A stretch of 6,062 nt of DNA from NCBI GenBank assembly GCA_003135995.1, contig PNBM01000211.1:1-6062 (forward strand), given 5' to 3'. Numbering within the stretch: position 1 is the stretch's first letter; each line of letters starts with the position of its first letter. Origin of the DNA: Ignavibacteriota bacterium (GTDB taxonomy: Bacteria; Bacteroidota; Ignavibacteria; Tepidaquicellales; Tepidaquicellaceae). The notes under the pieces were generated by a model that searched no databases, had not been told where the DNA came from, and worked only from the letters and a program-made list of their open reading frames with translations. Of the stretch, positions 1 to 5,304 are shown piece by piece. The translations under genes were made by a program, and so were the position numbers.

Positions 1-570
1 AAAGCAATGTCAGATATAATTTGCACTTCATCCAACGCGGAAAAAATTATACGACAAATTCCACATGAACAAAAAATAATTTTTGCTCCCGATAAGAATT
101 TAGGAAAATATATAATTAAGAAAACCGGCAGGGATATGGTTTTGTGGCAGGGGTCGTGCATTGTTCACGAAACTTTCAGCGAAAGAAAAATAATAAAATT
201 AAAAACAGAATACCCGAACGCAAAGATAATATCGCATCCCGAATGCGAAGAAGTTATTCTCGATAATTCCGATTTTATCGGTTCAACGAGTGCTTTATTA
301 AAATATGTTAAGGAAAACAATGCGAATGAATTTATTGTTGTAACCGAACCGGGAATAATTACACAGATGGTGAAAAATTGTCCCGGAAAAACATTCATAC
401 CTGCACCACCGGAAAATTCCTGCAACTGTAATGAATGTCCTTATATGAAACTGAATACGATGGAAAAACTTTTTTTGTGCATGAAAGATAAAAAACCCGA
501 GATTGTTATGGATGAAGATTTGCGAAAAAAAGCATTGAAGCCGATTTTGAGAATGCTGGAAATGAGTTGA
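1..570 (+). CDS. nadA: Quinolinate synthase NadA, C-terminal part (5' end outside window)
   Basis: NadA condenses iminoaspartate with dihydroxyacetone phosphate to give quinolinate, the first pyridine intermediate of de novo NAD synthesis. It is a cytosolic [4Fe-4S] enzyme. The frame is open from base 1 (Lys-Ala precede the first Met at position 7), so that Met is internal and the gene begins upstream. Numbering from it, I see CTSSNA at 6-11, APDKNLG at 27-33, WQGSCIVHE at 47-55, HPEC at 77-80, GSTS at 92-95 and CNCNECPYM at 139-147. By alignment in memory with E. coli NadA, Cys51 matches the second cluster ligand (Cys200) and Cys144 the third (Cys297). The first ligand lies outside the window. 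About 189 residues are visible, roughly the last 55-60% of the protein. The C-terminus ([17 protein letters not shown]) is complete, and I see no damage in the visible part. Confidence 0.96.
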   Translation, partial: KAMSDIICTSSNAEKIIRQIPHEQKIIFAPDKNLGKYIIKKTGRDMVLWQGSCIVHETFSERKIIKLKTEYPNAKIISHPECEEVILDNSDFIGSTSALLKYVKENNANEFIVVTEPGIITQMVKNCPGKTFIPAPPENSCNCNECPYMKLNTMEKLFLCMKDKKPEIVMDEDLRKKALKPILRMLEMS

Positions 571-582
571 TTGCAAATAACA

Positions 583-610
583 AAAAACAAATCTGTTTTT
601 ATTTATTTTT
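583..610 (+). terminator. Possible weak terminator after nadA
   Basis: Thirteen bases after the nadA stop, AAAAACA (583-589) can pair with TGTTTTT (594-600) across a 4-nt loop. A T-rich run follows. The stem contains only two G-C-type pairs' worth of stability at best, so it would be a poor terminator. I list it only because nothing stronger lies directly after nadA. Confidence 0.22.
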
Positions 611-618
611 TATTTTTT

Positions 619-643
619 ATCCCGATATATAGAGCATCGGGAT
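619..643. repeat. Short palindrome, ATCCCGAT/ATCGGGAT
   Basis: A perfect 8-bp inverted repeat (619-626 with 636-643) encloses a 9-nt loop, in the gap between the convergent nadA and rnpB genes. It is not a standard intrinsic terminator for either one. On the + strand the T-run precedes the stem, and on the - strand the bases after the stem are A-rich. It may be a roadblock to convergent transcription or one copy of a dispersed palindromic repeat. One copy in one window cannot decide this. Confidence 0.4.
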
Positions 644-672
644 GAACAGAGCGCATTTTTTATAAAAAAATT

Positions 673-1055
673 CCATTCTGTTGCATAAGCCGGATTCTGT
701 TACCCGCTTCATCGGGTCAGTAATCATTTATCTTATCCTGAAATTACTATCAGGATTTTTGCAACCCACCCCGGGAGTATTCAAAACAAGCAGTGTTCAA
801 ACTCCCTATACTTGGTCTTGCTCCGGATGAGGTATGTCAATCTAAAGAATTACTTCTTTAATGGTAGGCTCTTACCCTGCCGTTTCACCTTTACCCTGTC
901 TGACAGACAGGGAAGTCTGCTTTTCTTTAACACTTTCTATTTTTTGTTATTACACAAAAAATCCCGGAATTTCTCCGGGCATCCCTGCTTTTATGGAGTC
1001 CGGACTTTCCTCACCTCTCCTTTCGGAGACAGCGCGATTACCTGCAACAGAACGG
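673..1055 (-). ncRNA. rnpB: RNase P RNA, bacterial class A
   Basis: This is the catalytic RNA of RNase P, which removes 5' leaders from pre-tRNAs. Read on the - strand, its 5' conserved core GAGGAAAGTCCGGACTCC is at 1012-995 and its 3' core ACAGAATCCGGCTTAT is at 700-685; together they form P4. Where E. coli has CCGGG/CCCGG, this RNA has CCGGA/TCCGG, a compensated pair change. P1 is a 13-bp helix, 1055-1043 with 685-673, containing one G-U pair. Other recognisable blocks are GCAGGGTAAGAGC (J11/12 region), GGAGCAAGACCAA and CGGGGTGGGTTGC. A GGTAA at 704-700 may be the tRNA-CCA contact of L15. A perfect hairpin at 894-912 probably caps P12. The RNA is about 383 nt, normal for class A. A T7 run on this strand (670-664) follows P1 directly and probably marks the transcript end. 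Open frames crossing this region are spurious. Confidence 0.97.
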
Positions 1056-1060
1056 ATATA

Positions 1061-1096
1061 TAAAAAAACAAAAAGTACCGCAACATTTATGTTGCG
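1061..1096 (-). terminator. Intrinsic terminator of the nif3-like/zinc-ribbon unit
   Basis: CGCAACA (1096-1090 on the - strand) pairs perfectly with TGTTGCG (1085-1079) across a 4-nt loop. GTAC and then TTTTTGTTTTTTT follow. It lies 16 nt after the zinc-ribbon stop codon, so it fits as that unit's terminator. The four bases between stem and U-run make it slightly non-ideal. The same bases also form the spacer of the proposed rnpB promoter. Confidence 0.6.
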
Positions 1097-1100
1097 CAAA
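1069..1100 (-). promoter_or_regulatory. Candidate Bacteroidetes-type promoter for rnpB
   Basis: On the - strand TTTG (1100-1097) is followed by exactly 19 nt and then TACTTTTTG (1077-1069). The Bacteroidetes vegetative promoter is TTTG, about 19 nt, then TAnnTTTG; the second box here has one extra T. Transcription would start near 1062-1064, a few bases before the first P1 base at 1055, which suits a short leader trimmed from the RNA. The 19-nt spacer is occupied by the palindrome listed as the zinc-ribbon terminator. In AT-rich DNA a match like this can arise by chance. Confidence 0.4.
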
Positions 1101-1112
1101 GAAAATATAAAT

Positions 1113-1943
1113 TTATTTATTACTTACCAGAGATTCATCTATAAGTATTCTACCGCAAGACTGGCAGGTAAATATTTCCTCGGCTATTTTAATTTCAATT
1201 TCCCTCTGCGGAGGAACCGAATTATAACAGCCGCTGCAATTTCCTCTTCTTACTATTGCTGTTGCTTCTCCCCGAAGCGAGCCGTTGATTCTTTCATATA
1301 AATTTCTCAGGTCCTCATCGAGTTTAGCTAATTTAGACTTCCTTCTTTCGAATAATTCACCTTCTTCGTCCTTATACTGCTTTGTCAGTTCATCGAGTAA
1401 ATTTTCACTTGCTGTGAGTTCGGCTTTAAATTCTTCTTTGCTCTTTTCAAGTGCTATTGTTTCGGTTTCTGTATCAATTTTTAAAATATGAATTTCCTTT
1501 AATCTTTTTTCATTATTTTCTTCAATTTCGAAGAGTGAATCTATCGATTTCATAATTTCATCATATTCCTTGTTATTTTTTACATTATATTTCTGGTCAT
1601 CATATTTGTTGGTTTTTTCATCAATTTCCTTATTCTCCTTTTGAAGCTTTTTTTCCTCTTTTTCAATCGTCTTTATAATATTCTTGTTTTCTTTTAATTT
1701 CTTTTCGGCATTTTCAATACTAATTTTCAAATTTTCTATTTTATCGGGAAGGTCGCCTTTCTCTTCATCGATATCGGCTAAATCTTTATCAATCTTTGTA
1801 AGTTCAAAAAGGACAAGTAAATTTTCGGTAAGATTTGGTTTTAGTATTCCTTCCTTATATTCGAAAAATTCGATTATTCTTGATTCCGGGTCTTCCTGCT
1901 CTGTGTTTTCATTATCAGGGAGTTCATCTTTAGTTATATCCAT
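1113..1943 (-). CDS. COG1579-type coiled-coil protein with C4 zinc ribbon
   Basis: This 276-residue cytosolic protein has a long charged coiled coil (about 48-215) and a C-terminal zinc ribbon whose ligands are Cys236/Cys239 and Cys260/Cys263 (CSGC and CQSC). The NVKNNKEYDEIMKSID segment (120-135) is a hallmark of COG1579 (formerly DUF164). That family includes the Chlamydia CdsZ/CT398 and Helicobacter HP0958 proteins, which act as chaperone-like partners of secretion, flagellar or sigma-54 factors. The biochemical role in this lineage is not established. The ATG is 4 nt after the stop of the nif3-like gene, so the two are almost certainly cotranscribed and probably translationally coupled. 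An acidic stretch of about 40 residues precedes the usual family start (LLVLFELTKIDKDLADI), making the protein somewhat longer than typical members. No later Met lies before that region, so the ATG at 1943 is well supported. A terminator-like hairpin follows the stop. Confidence 0.9.
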   Translation of the reverse strand: MDITKDELPDNENTEQEDPESRIIEFFEYKEGILKPNLTENLLVLFELTKIDKDLADIDEEKGDLPDKIENLKISIENAEKKLKENKNIIKTIEKEEKKLQKENKEIDEKTNKYDDQKYNVKNNKEYDEIMKSIDSLFEIEENNEKRLKEIHILKIDTETETIALEKSKEEFKAELTASENLLDELTKQYKDEEGELFERRKSKLAKLDEDLRNLYERINGSLRGEATAIVRRGNCSGCYNSVPPQREIEIKIAEEIFTCQSCGRILIDESLVSNK

Positions 1944-1947
1944 AGAT

Positions 1948-2571
1948 TTATGTTTTAATTAATATTTTATTTTTATTTTCAAAAGTTAACAGGTAATTAC
2001 ATTTATTAATGATTACTTTGCGTAAAATATTTTTTGTCAGTTTGCTTTCCACATAAGCTAATTTCTTTATTTTGGAATTTGATTCAATATTTTTTCCGTC
2101 AAGTTTTTGATTTAATCTTTTCATCAGTTCTTTTAAATAGATTTCCTTTCTAAAATTTATAATGAAACCCGAGGGTGTCTTTTTTCTCTTTTTGAAATCA
2201 TAAATCTCATAAGCAACCTCTTCATAAGGATGATTTGAAAGTAATGAGTCGATTACCGTGTCGAGATTTTCTTCATCGCATTCCATCTCCAGCCTGACCT
2301 CTTCTTCAAAAGATAATTTACCTTTAGTTCCGGAAAATGGTTTTGCTTTTGATAATGGCTTAAATGTACCCAGCCCTTTCATTCTGAAAGAGCACATTTC
2401 GTAGTTACCTATATTACCTGCTCCGGCAAAAGCCATTTCATAATTTAATTTATCAACATATTCGAGCGGCACAAAAGTAACAACCTTTTTCCTGTTGATA
2501 AAATCAAAGTGAAAATTTTCTATACTTTCTATTTCTTCTTTCTTAAAAATTTTGTAAATATCTTTTTCCAC
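1948..2571 (-). CDS. Nif3/YqfO-derived protein: PII/CutA-like insert domain, metal-site halves missing
   Basis: Residues 28-127 match the PII/CutA-like domain inserted in Nif3-family proteins: KKVVTFVPLEYVDKL (28-42), GAGNIGNYEMCSF (50-62), GTFKP (68-72) and HPYEEVAYEIYDF (114-126). Complete Nif3 proteins of this type are about 365 residues; this one is 207. The N-terminal half with the His/Asp metal ligands is absent. The C-terminal part (KEIYLKELMKRLNQKL, KIKKLAYVES, ENKNKILI) still follows the family pattern, but the glycine-rich turn, the 'KYH' ligand segment and the final 'GHYE' are missing. No metal site can remain. The start is GTG (2571-2569); an in-frame stop lies only a few codons upstream, so no longer form exists. 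Position next to a COG1579 gene and rnpB supports descent from nif3. It could be a surviving stand-alone regulatory-type domain or a decaying gene. The frame is intact over 207 codons, which argues for some selection. Confidence 0.8.
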   Translation of the reverse strand: MEKDIYKIFKKEEIESIENFHFDFINRKKVVTFVPLEYVDKLNYEMAFAGAGNIGNYEMCSFRMKGLGTFKPLSKAKPFSGTKGKLSFEEEVRLEMECDEENLDTVIDSLLSNHPYEEVAYEIYDFKKRKKTPSGFIINFRKEIYLKELMKRLNQKLDGKNIESNSKIKKLAYVESKLTKNILRKVIINKCNYLLTFENKNKILIKT

Positions 2572-2591
2572 GTTGTTTAATTTTTATGCAT

Positions 2592-2627
2592 AAAAAAAAA
2601 GTGTATCTCACGAGATACACTTTTTTT
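2592..2627. terminator. Strong bidirectional intrinsic terminator
   Basis: GTGTATCTC (2601-2609) and GAGATACAC (2612-2620) form a perfect 9-bp stem; the practical loop is 4 nt. A9 (2592-2600) lies on the left and T7 (2621-2627) on the right, so either strand gives a hairpin followed by a U-run. On the - strand it terminates the tolB-like/metF unit, 116 nt after the metF stop. It also sits only 20 nt before the GTG start of the nif3-like gene. Confidence 0.9.
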
Positions 2628-2743
2628 ACTATTTTAAACTTTATTAAACTCTAAAAGTTTTCTAATATTCGTATTAAATTTTATAAATATCAACTTCATT
2701 ATGATTAAAACTACTAACTTGTTTTAAAAAATTCAAGGTAAAA

Positions 2744-3694
2744 TCAAAGTTTGAGTTTTTTAAACAACATATTAATCGGTTTTATATTTTGTAAAATATA
2801 AAAATGCACCGCAGGAGCATTTTTGTTAAAAAGTTCTTCCACCTGTTTATAAGCCCAGTTTACACCTATTTCCATCGTATGTCTTCCGTCAGCTTCCAGA
2901 ACTTCGTTTGCGAGTTCTTCGGGAATATCTATGCTGAAGTCCTTCGGGAGGCTCGTCAGATGATTTTTTGATGTAAGTATTTTGATTCCCGGAATAATCG
3001 GCACATTAATACCTTCTTTTCGGCAAAGTTTTACATAATTAAAATAATGCTCGTTGTTATAAAACATCTGTGAAACCAAGTAATGAGCCCCTTTAATTAT
3101 TTTTTCCTTTGTATGGAATATATCCATTTTTAAATTCGGAGATTCAAAGTGTTTTTCGGGATAACCGCCAACCCCTATACAAAATTCCGTCGGTGTAGCA
3201 TCCAGCAATTCATTTTCAAGATATTTCCCCCTGTTCATATTTGCAATTTGTTCAACAAGCTCCGATGTATATTCATTATTTGTTTTACCCTGAGGAATTG
3301 GTTTTTTGTATCCCGTATCATCACCGCGTATAGCTAAAACATTTTCTATACCTAAATAATTTAATTCTATAAGGGCATCTTCTGTTTCTTCTTTTGTGAA
3401 ACCTCTGCATAAAAGATGCGGAACTGTTTCTACATTATATTTATTTTTAATAGCAACGCATAAACCGATTGTTCCCGGTCTTTTCCTTTTAACTTTTTTG
3501 TGAATTCCCTGCGGCGTTTCTTCGTATTGTACTTCCGCAGAATGTGATGTAACATCTATAAAAGGAGGCTTGTAAACCATTAATTCTTCGATTATATTAA
3601 AAATCTGTTTTATATCACCGCCTCTGAGAGGAGGAATAATTTCGAAGCTTATAAGCGGGTTATTCGATTTCTCAAAATATTCTATTACTTTCAC
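2744..3694 (-). CDS. metF: 5,10-methylenetetrahydrofolate reductase
   Basis: MetF is a cytosolic FAD enzyme. It reduces 5,10-methylene-THF to 5-methyl-THF, the methyl donor for methionine synthase. The 316-residue length is normal for a bacterial TIM-barrel MetF. Visible motifs are SFEIIPP (16-22, Glu18 matching the catalytic Glu28 of E. coli), PHLLCRG (92-98), IRGDD (122-126, flavin/folate region), IGVGGYPEKH (173-182), QMFY (209-212), IIPGI (233-237) and HFYIL (297-301). The RKRPGTIGLCVAI segment (70-82) is the form I associate with Bacteroidota-type MetF. The start is GTG at 3694; a TAA lies directly upstream in frame, so this is the most 5' start possible. Its leader is A-rich with no Shine-Dalgarno. 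It follows the TolB-like gene by 24 nt in the same direction and is probably cotranscribed. No methionine synthase or other folate gene is in the window. Confidence 0.96.
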   Translation of the reverse strand: MKVIEYFEKSNNPLISFEIIPPLRGGDIKQIFNIIEELMVYKPPFIDVTSHSAEVQYEETPQGIHKKVKRKRPGTIGLCVAIKNKYNVETVPHLLCRGFTKEETEDALIELNYLGIENVLAIRGDDTGYKKPIPQGKTNNEYTSELVEQIANMNRGKYLENELLDATPTEFCIGVGGYPEKHFESPNLKMDIFHTKEKIIKGAHYLVSQMFYNNEHYFNYVKLCRKEGINVPIIPGIKILTSKNHLTSLPKDFSIDIPEELANEVLEADGRHTMEIGVNWAYKQVEELFNKNAPAVHFYILQNIKPINMLFKKLKL

Positions 3695-3718
3695 TTATTT
3701 TTTTTAGATTAATGAAAA

Positions 3719-4726
3719 CTAATTTAAAACAATTCCGTCCGGATGCATGCAATTTCCGTTTTTTGCAATTAATACATTTGTACTTGTTGCAATGTTGTAT
3801 ATTCCTATGATATAGGCACTGCCGTCTTCGGCATCGTAAATAATACGGTCATTATCAAGCCAGGTATAAGTTCCTATACTTCCGCCCGAGGTTTGCAATG
3901 GTTGTTTATCGGTGCCATCAAGGTTCATTGTATAGAGTTTTACACTCGAATTGGTTATTGTTACGAAACCGATTTTTGATGCATCAGGAGAAAATTTCGG
4001 TTGATTACTGCTTGTAATACCTTTTGTTAAAGGAATTTCTTTTCCTTCTTTATTTAAAATAATAGTTCCGTTCAACTGGTTATTGAAGCTCGCATAAACA
4101 ACCATGCTTCCGTCCGAATTTACATCAGGTAAGAGATTTGCATTATCATTTGTGCTTACCCGATATGTGTTATCATCGGTAGTATCATCGAGGTCCATCA
4201 TCATTACACATTTGTTGCCCTCATAAAAAGCAGAGAATACGAGCATAGTACCGTTTTTAGAAAGAACCTGCTGATTTGAGTAACCAAGCGTGGAAATTAT
4301 ATAAGAATCGTCTTCATCCGGGTCCAATAGATAAATTGTCAATACACCGTCTTTATCTGAATTATAAATAATAAAATTTCCATCAGCGGTAAATAACGGA
4401 AATGTACCGCGGGAAATTAATTTCGCTTCATCGGGAGTAACCGCATCGGCATTATTTATTAAATAAATATATTCTTCATCGGTTTGAAAAACAATTTTTG
4501 TCCCGTCGGAAGACCATTTAGGATGAGAACAGTTTGCCGATAAATCCGTGATTTGTGTTTTATTGCTTCCGTCATCATCCATAATAAAAATCTGGAAATA
4601 ACCGCTTTTTGAATCGTCGGAAGAATATACTATTTTGGCATTTCCGGAATTAAACATAAATCCGAAAATAAAAAATGAAATTATTGTTATTAATATTTTT
4701 GTCATATAATAAGTTTTATTCAACAT
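3719..4726 (-). CDS. Exported TolB-like beta-propeller (PD40 repeat) protein
   Basis: The N-terminus has a signal peptide: a hydrophobic run at about 11-25 ending SGNA, with likely cleavage after Ala30. The protein is therefore periplasmic or cell-surface. Six PD40-like motifs of the P-x-W/F-S-x-DG-x-K-I-x-F type recur at 69-80, 110-121, 153-164, 200-211, 243-254 and 287-297. Their 41-47 residue spacing is the pattern of a six-bladed TolB-like propeller. There is no TolB N-terminal domain and no Pal or Tol genes nearby, so this is not a conventional tolB; the ligand is unknown. An NCxHP motif occurs before blade 1 (65-69) and again at the C-terminus (325-329), which may reflect blade closure. 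The ATG at 4726 is the longest start. A second ATG at 4705 (residue 8) gives a more typical signal peptide and fits the putative -10 box better. metF follows after 24 nt. Confidence 0.85.
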   Translation of the reverse strand: MLNKTYYMTKILITIISFFIFGFMFNSGNAKIVYSSDDSKSGYFQIFIMDDDGSNKTQITDLSANCSHPKWSSDGTKIVFQTDEEYIYLINNADAVTPDEAKLISRGTFPLFTADGNFIIYNSDKDGVLTIYLLDPDEDDSYIISTLGYSNQQVLSKNGTMLVFSAFYEGNKCVMMMDLDDTTDDNTYRVSTNDNANLLPDVNSDGSMVVYASFNNQLNGTIILNKEGKEIPLTKGITSSNQPKFSPDASKIGFVTITNSSVKLYTMNLDGTDKQPLQTSGGSIGTYTWLDNDRIIYDAEDGSAYIIGIYNIATSTNVLIAKNGNCMHPDGIVLN

Positions 4727-4728
4727 TA

Positions 4729-4734
4729 ATTATA
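4729..4734 (-). promoter_or_regulatory. Possible -10 box (TATAAT) for the tolB-like/metF unit
   Basis: TATAAT on the - strand lies just before the first ATG. Transcription would begin near 4722, inside or past that ATG, which would make the ATG at 4705 the real start. I see no convincing -35 element at 16-18 nt, and the region is so AT-rich that chance matches are expected. Confidence 0.25.
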
Positions 4735-4820
4735 AAAAAGATAATTAAGTAATTAAAGTGAATTAATATTACTTAAATTTTAATTTTGATATTTCATTGA
4801 TAATAATAAAAGTTGTGTGA

Positions 4821-4849
4821 TTGAAATTTAATATTACAAAAAGTATTTT
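4821..4849 (+). promoter_or_regulatory. Candidate promoter for arfB-pgeF
   Basis: TTGAAA (4821-4826), a 17-nt spacer and TATTTT (4844-4849) form a reasonable vegetative promoter. The predicted start is near 4856, which leaves a leader of about 30 nt before the arfB ATG. It lies in the 161-bp gap between divergent genes, where a promoter must exist. The exact position is a guess in AT-rich sequence. Confidence 0.35.
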
Positions 4850-4887
4850 ACCTTTAATAAAAATTCAGAAAAAAAATTTACAACAAG

Positions 4888-5304
4888 ATGAATATTAAAG
4901 ACAGGAATTTTGAGCCGGAAATGTATTTCAGTGCGTCAAGGAGCGGGGGCAAGGGAGGTCAGAATGTAAATAAGGTTTCTACAAAAATGAGTTTGAATTT
5001 TGATATTCATAATTCGAATTTATTGACAGAAGAAGAAAAACAGGTTCTGAAGCTGAGATTAAAAAATAAAATTGATAAAAACGGATTTATCAGGATAGTC
5101 TCACAAACCGAACGTTCACAACTCTTAAATAAAAAAAAAGCAATAGCGAGATTTATCGAATTGCTTGCTAATGCATTAAAAGTTAAAAAAAGCAGGGTTG
5201 AAACCAAACCTTCAAATTCTTCTAAAGAAAAAAGACTCGTATCGAAAAAAAATATATCACAAAAAAAATCTTTGAGAAAAATAAATTTCAACAATGAATT
5301 ATAA
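4888..5304 (+). CDS. arfB: Alternative ribosome-rescue factor / peptidyl-tRNA hydrolase ArfB (YaeJ)
   Basis: ArfB enters ribosomes stalled at the 3' end of broken mRNAs and hydrolyses the peptidyl-tRNA. The 138-residue protein has the RF-type catalytic domain with SGGKGGQNVNKVSTK (19-33; the GGQ is residues 23-25). After a short linker comes a basic tail with SKEKRL (112-117) followed by Lys/Arg-rich sequence to about residue 131. This tail fits into the mRNA entry channel of the empty ribosome. Length and layout match E. coli ArfB (140 residues), and there is no codon-recognition domain, which separates it from full release factors. The ATG at 4888 has an A-rich leader without a Shine-Dalgarno. 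Its TAA stop (5302-5304) is in the same frame as, and directly adjacent to, the open frame of pgeF. Confidence 0.94.
   Translation: MNIKDRNFEPEMYFSASRSGGKGGQNVNKVSTKMSLNFDIHNSNLLTEEEKQVLKLRLKNKIDKNGFIRIVSQTERSQLLNKKKAIARFIELLANALKVKKSRVETKPSNSSKEKRLVSKKNISQKKSLRKINFNNEL

Noticed and set aside
7..9. First ATG in the window as the start of a short gene
   Set aside because: The frame stays open to base 1, and this Met falls in the middle of NadA, just before the conserved CTSSNA motif.
165..576. Two - strand open frames (165-425 and 298-576)
   Set aside because: They are antisense to nadA, whose conserved motifs and cluster cysteines are clear in the + frame.
894..912. Perfect 9-bp hairpin as an independent terminator
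   Set aside because: It lies inside the RNase P RNA where a P12-type hairpin is expected, and no U-run follows.
812..1301. Open reading frames on the + strand (812-1063 and 861-1301)
   Set aside because: They lie antisense to rnpB and the end of the zinc-ribbon gene. Their translations are low-complexity and resemble no family I know, and the RNase P RNA core motifs fully explain the sequence.
1285..1962. + strand Ser/Phe-rich open frames opposite the zinc-ribbon gene
   Set aside because: The Ser/Phe-rich composition is the expected mirror of a Lys/Glu-rich coiled coil read on the other strand.
5302..5304. Programmed readthrough of the arfB TAA to make an ArfB-PgeF fusion as the main product
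   Set aside because: The frames are contiguous, but ArfB has a complete C-terminus, I know of no such fusion, and no readthrough element is visible. A missing base or an unusual start is simpler.
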